From NCBI RefSeq assembly GCF_014192575.1, contig NZ_JACHYC010000010.1, forward strand, positions 90,913 to 154,912: a stretch of 64,000 bases of DNA. The letters run 5' to 3'. The position numbers were made by a program, and so were the translations under genes. Below the pieces are notes generated by a model. That model had not been told where the DNA came from. It was given only the letters and a program-made list of their open reading frames with translations, and ran no database searches. Source of the DNA: Variovorax sp. Sphag1AA (GTDB lineage: Bacteria > Pseudomonadota > Gammaproteobacteria > Burkholderiales > Burkholderiaceae_C). Below are positions 60,909 to 64,000 of this stretch, one piece after another (positions within the stretch are counted from its first letter, which is position 1; each line of letters begins with the position of its first letter).

Positions 60909-61274
60909 ATGACATCCAACACCGATCCCTTCGCCGAATTCGCCCGCATGCTCGAGCAGACGCAACTGCCCGGGCTCGATCCTTCCGCCATCGTCGAGGC
61001 CCGCCGCAAGGACATCGACGCGCTGGTGGCCGCGAACAAGGCGCTGTTCGAAGGCCTGAAGGCGATCTCCAGCAGGCAGGCGGAGATGCTCCGCGAATCC
61101 ATGCAGGACGTGCAGGGCGCCGAGTTCGGCGCAGCCGCGTACAGCAAGGCGCTGGGCCATGTGAAAGAACTGGCCGAGATTGCGCGCCAGTCGCAGATGA
61201 GTGCGATCGCGGGCATCACCGAGCGCGCCGCCGAGCACGCGCAGGAAGTCAAGAACCTGCTGCAGCCCAGGTAG
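60909..61274 (+). CDS. Phasin family protein
   Basis: A 121-aa amphipathic helical protein that coats PHA granules. It has no cysteine; long helices (ARRKDIDALVAANKALFEGL; QAEMLRESMQD; VKELAEIARQSQMSAI) match the phasin_2-type pattern. AAGGAG RBS. It lies between the MaoC and phaC genes. Confidence 0.83.
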   Translation: MTSNTDPFAEFARMLEQTQLPGLDPSAIVEARRKDIDALVAANKALFEGLKAISSRQAEMLRESMQDVQGAEFGAAAYSKALGHVKELAEIARQSQMSAIAGITERAAEHAQEVKNLLQPR

Positions 61275-61292
61275 CAGCGGCGCGAGCGCAGC

Positions 61293-62963
61293 ATGACGTC
61301 GCCATTCAACATCCCGGACGAATTCGTCCAGGGCTTCCTCAAATCCGGTGCGAGCATGCTCAAGGCCGCGGGCGCGCCGGGACTTCCGGCCGGCGCGGAT
61401 GTGCAGGCGACCTACTGGCAACAGCAGATGGCGCTCTGGGCCGGCTGGCTCGCCAGCGGGGGCACGAAGTCGGAAGCGGTTGTCGATGCCGAACGCGGTG
61501 ATCGCCGCTTTCACGGCGACGCCTGGAAGGACAACCCGTGGTTCAGCCTGCTCAGGCAGAACTACCTGCTGAACGCCAAGCTGCTCGAGGCGATAGTCGA
61601 ATCCGCCGAGCTCGATGCATCCGAGAAGCACAAGCTGCGCTTCTTCACGCGGCAGTTCATCGATTCGATGAGCCCGGCGAACTTCACGGCGACCAACCCG
61701 GATGTGCTGAAGCTCGCGATGGAATCGAAAGGCGCGAGCCTCACAGCGGGCATGAACCAGTTGGCCGACGACCTGAAGAGAGGCCGCATCTCGATCACCG
61801 ACGAAAGCGCATTCGAGGTCGGCCGCAACGTGGCGGTGTCGAAAGGCTCGGTGATCTACGAGAACCCGCTGATGCAGCTCATCCAGTACGCGCCGCTGAC
61901 CGATCAGGTGGCGGTGCGTCCGCTGCTGATCGTGCCGCCGTGCATCAACAAGTTCTACATCCTCGACCTGCAGCCCGAGAACTCCTTCGTGCGCTACGCC
62001 TGCGAGCAGGGGCAGACGGTGTTCCTCGTCTCATGGCGCAATCCGGGTGCCGATCTCGGCCACGTTACCTGGGACGACTACCTGGTGCTCGGGGCGATGG
62101 CCGCGATCGAAGTGGCACTGGCGGTCAGCGGGGCGGACAAGGTCAATGCGGTCGGCTGGTGCGTGGGCGGCACCATCCTGGCGAGCGCACTGGCAGTGCT
62201 GCGCGCGCAGGGTGACCGCAGCGTGGCGAGCGCGACCTTCCTCACGACCATGCTCGACTTCACCGAGCCGGGCGACCTCGGGGTCTTCATCGACGAGCAG
62301 GGCGTGTCGCAGCGCGAGGCGACCATCGGGCGCGGCGGCATCTATCCGGGCGCGGAGCTTGGCTTCGTCTTCCAGACGCTGCGCGCCAACGACCTGATCT
62401 GGCCCTACGTGATTGGCAACTACCTCAAGGGCAAGAGCCCGGCGGCGTTCGACCTGCTCTACTGGAACGCCGACGCGACCAACCTCCCGGGGCCGATGTA
62501 CGCCTGGTACCTGCGCAACATGTACCTGGAGAACAACCTTCGCGAGCCGGAGCGGCTGACGATGTGCGAGACGCCGGTGGATCTCGGCCGCATCGACATG
62601 CCCTGCTACGTACTCGCGACGAAGGAAGACCACATCGTGCCGTGGCGGTCGGCCTACCGGACGACCCAACTGGTCGGCGGCAAGTCGCAGTTCGTGCTCG
62701 GCGCGAGTGGACACATCGCGGGCGTGATCAATCCGGCATCGAAGGACAAGCGCAGCTTCTGGGTCGGCGGGCCTCAGGGCGAGTCGGCCGAAGAATGGCT
62801 CGGCGGTGCGCAGGAGATGCAGGGCAGCTGGTGGAAGCACTGGCGCCAATGGCTCCGAAGCGCCGAAGGCAAGCAGGTCCCGGCGCGCAAGCGGCTCGGC
62901 AACAACGAGCACAAGCCCATCGAAGACGCTCCGGGCCGCTACGTGAAGCAGCGCGCCGAATGA
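61293..62963 (+). CDS. phaC: Class I poly(3-hydroxyalkanoate) synthase
   Basis: Polymerises (R)-3-hydroxyacyl-CoA at the granule surface. The 556-aa alpha/beta-hydrolase-like enzyme has the lipase-like box GWCVGG with nucleophile Cys at about residue 290, Asp in LATKEDHIVPW and His in GASGHIAGVINP. The N-terminal PhaC_N region is complete. Context (phasin, phaJ-like, phaZ) supports a storage operon. Stop overlaps the next ATG (ATGA). Confidence 0.93.
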   Translation: MTSPFNIPDEFVQGFLKSGASMLKAAGAPGLPAGADVQATYWQQQMALWAGWLASGGTKSEAVVDAERGDRRFHGDAWKDNPWFSLLRQNYLLNAKLLEAIVESAELDASEKHKLRFFTRQFIDSMSPANFTATNPDVLKLAMESKGASLTAGMNQLADDLKRGRISITDESAFEVGRNVAVSKGSVIYENPLMQLIQYAPLTDQVAVRPLLIVPPCINKFYILDLQPENSFVRYACEQGQTVFLVSWRNPGADLGHVTWDDYLVLGAMAAIEVALAVSGADKVNAVGWCVGGTILASALAVLRAQGDRSVASATFLTTMLDFTEPGDLGVFIDEQGVSQREATIGRGGIYPGAELGFVFQTLRANDLIWPYVIGNYLKGKSPAAFDLLYWNADATNLPGPMYAWYLRNMYLENNLREPERLTMCETPVDLGRIDMPCYVLATKEDHIVPWRSAYRTTQLVGGKSQFVLGASGHIAGVINPASKDKRSFWVGGPQGESAEEWLGGAQEMQGSWWKHWRQWLRSAEGKQVPARKRLGNNEHKPIEDAPGRYVKQRAE

Positions 62964-63787
62964 ACACCTGCAATCCAAGCCCCATGCCCTACGAAACCAT
63001 CCAGCTTGCCGAACACGGCGACACCGCGCGGCGCACGGCAGTCATCACGCTGAACCGGCCCAAGCAGCTCAACGCGCTGAACGATGCGCTCATGGACGAA
63101 CTCGGCAGCGCTTTGCGGGCCTGCGATGCGGTCGACCACATCGGCTGCATCGTGATCACAGGCAGCGAGAAGGCCTTTGCGGCAGGTGCCGACGTCGCCA
63201 TGCTGGCGCAGCACGATTTCGCTGCGGCGTATGAACGCGACCTCATCACGCGCAACTGGGAGACGATCCGCGGCATCCGCAAGCCGGTGATCGCCGCGGT
63301 CGCGGGCTTCGCGCTCGGCGGCGGCTGCGAGCTCGCGATGATGTGCGACTTCATCATCGCGGCCGAGAGTGCCCGATTCGGGCAGCCCGAGATCCGGCTC
63401 GGCATTCTTCCCGGCGCGGGTGGCACGCAGCGTCTGCCGCGCGCCGTCGGCAAGTCGAAAGCCATGGACATGGTGCTGACCGGCCGCATGATGGACGCGC
63501 ACGAAGCCGAACGCGCCGGACTGGTCTCGCGCGTGGTTCCTGATGACAAGCTCATCGAAACCGCGCTGGAAGCCGCGGCGACGATCTGCGCGCTCGGCGG
63601 CAATGCGGTCATGGCTGCGAAGGAATGCGTGAACCGTGCGTTCGAATCGGGCCTGTCCGATGGCGTGATGTTCGAACGCCGGTTGTTCCAGGCGATGTTC
63701 GGCACGGCCGACCAGATCGAGGGGATGTCCGCGTTTCTCGAAAAGAGAAAGCCGGCATTCGGGAGAAGGAATCCAGATGCTCTATGA
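62960..63787 (+). CDS. Enoyl-CoA hydratase/isomerase family protein
   Basis: A 275-aa crotonase-fold hydratase. The oxyanion-hole segment (EKAFAAGADVAML) and GGGCELAMMCDF are present, and the two acidic residues of (S)-specific hydratases lie in GGGCELAM and FGQPEIRLGILPG. The start overlapping the phaC stop is used; an in-frame ATG at 62984 (MPYETIQ) matches the family N-terminus equally well. It is PaaF-like in pattern and hydrates enoyl-CoA in beta-oxidation-type routes. It overlaps the phaZ start by 11 bp. Confidence 0.88.
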   Translation: MNTCNPSPMPYETIQLAEHGDTARRTAVITLNRPKQLNALNDALMDELGSALRACDAVDHIGCIVITGSEKAFAAGADVAMLAQHDFAAAYERDLITRNWETIRGIRKPVIAAVAGFALGGGCELAMMCDFIIAAESARFGQPEIRLGILPGAGGTQRLPRAVGKSKAMDMVLTGRMMDAHEAERAGLVSRVVPDDKLIETALEAAATICALGGNAVMAAKECVNRAFESGLSDGVMFERRLFQAMFGTADQIEGMSAFLEKRKPAFGRRNPDAL

Positions 63788-64000
63788 ACTGCACGAAGCG
63801 CAGCGCTCCTTGATCGTGCCCTTCGTGGACTTTGCTCAGGTCGCGGCCAGGCTCTACGGCCAGGTGCCGCACGCGCAACCGCTGGCCGCCGGCTACGACC
63901 TTCTCTACCGCCTCGGCAAGGACTACGAAAAGCCCGAGTTCGGCATCAAGACCGTCAAGGTCGGCGATCGCGATGTGGTGATCCACGAGAGCATCGAAGT
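63777..64000 (+). CDS. phaZ: Intracellular polyhydroxyalkanoate depolymerase, N-terminal part
   Basis: A 74-residue N-terminal fragment cut by the window end. It begins MLYELHEAQRSL and contains AAGYDLLYRLGKDYEKPEFGI, the pattern I recall from intracellular PHB depolymerases (PhaZ). AGAAGGA lies 6 bases before the ATG, and the start overlaps the 3' end of the hydratase gene. The catalytic region is outside the window. Confidence 0.8.
   Translation, partial: MLYELHEAQRSLIVPFVDFAQVAARLYGQVPHAQPLAAGYDLLYRLGKDYEKPEFGIKTVKVGDRDVVIHESIE

Overview
The window reads as a high-GC betaproteobacterial chromosome segment, most likely from the Comamonadaceae (Variovorax, Ramlibacter or Acidovorax relatives). 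That assignment rests on the Omp32-like porin, the sigma-54-driven phenol hydroxylase operon, the PHA storage genes, the AAHS-type aromatic acid carrier and a Comamonadaceae-style interspersed palindrome. No rRNA, tRNA, CRISPR array or complete insertion sequence was seen.

Bases 1-5.6 kb hold amino-acid and redox housekeeping genes: a 5'-truncated DAHP synthase, two small genes, an acetolactate synthase large subunit divergent from an Lrp/AsnC regulator, a nitronate monooxygenase, and an HHE hemerythrin-like gene behind an FNR-type box. Bases 5.7-14.2 kb are one leftward unit: a LacI regulator, a complete two-ATPase carbohydrate/polyol ABC importer with an extra 62-aa membrane protein, and split dihydroxyacetone kinase subunits DhaL and DhaK. 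Bases 14.3-18.5 kb carry a ClpP-like exported protein, a LysR regulator divergent from an EamA exporter, and a CPA1 antiporter.

Bases 18.7-38.5 kb are the phenol catabolon. A DmpR/MopR-type activator, with the phenol- and zinc-binding residues in place, is followed after a 6-kb accessory island by dmpKLMNOPQBCDEFGHI. Two DmpR-type upstream activating sites and a near-perfect -24/-12 promoter precede dmpK. The operon takes phenol to catechol and then by meta-cleavage to pyruvate and acetyl-CoA. The island (20.4-26.0 kb) holds lone genes on both strands: an HslV/proteasome-like Thr hydrolase with an unknown C-terminal half, a TraB/TIKI-like protein, a trypsin-like protease, a HEPN-like protein and two unknowns.

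Bases 38.5-46.6 kb contain a PnbB-like lyase with a divergent LysR gene, two AraC-family regulators, a porin, a two-gene unknown operon, an arylformamidase-like hydrolase and a bestrophin. Bases 46.8-56.8 kb are a second aromatic operon: anthranilate-type dioxygenase antC-(hemerythrin)-antA-antB, an AAHS transporter, and a second meta-cleavage set (ferredoxin, C23O, HbpS-like protein, and dmpC, E, H, I homologues) that lacks dmpD, F and G copies. From 56.9 kb follow a fused indolepyruvate:ferredoxin oxidoreductase and PHA genes (MaoC, phasin, phaC, enoyl-CoA hydratase, phaZ cut by the window edge).

The most striking regulatory pattern is a XylS/BenR-like paired box (NGCA-N6-GGNTA). Two copies start exactly 32 bp apart, followed 21 bp later by TAGACT. 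This arrangement is found upstream of antC, of a second AraC gene and of the unknown two-gene operon. A fourth pair, without TAGACT, lies beside the XylS-like regulator itself. This defines a small regulon that links anthranilate-type catabolism to uncharacterised genes.
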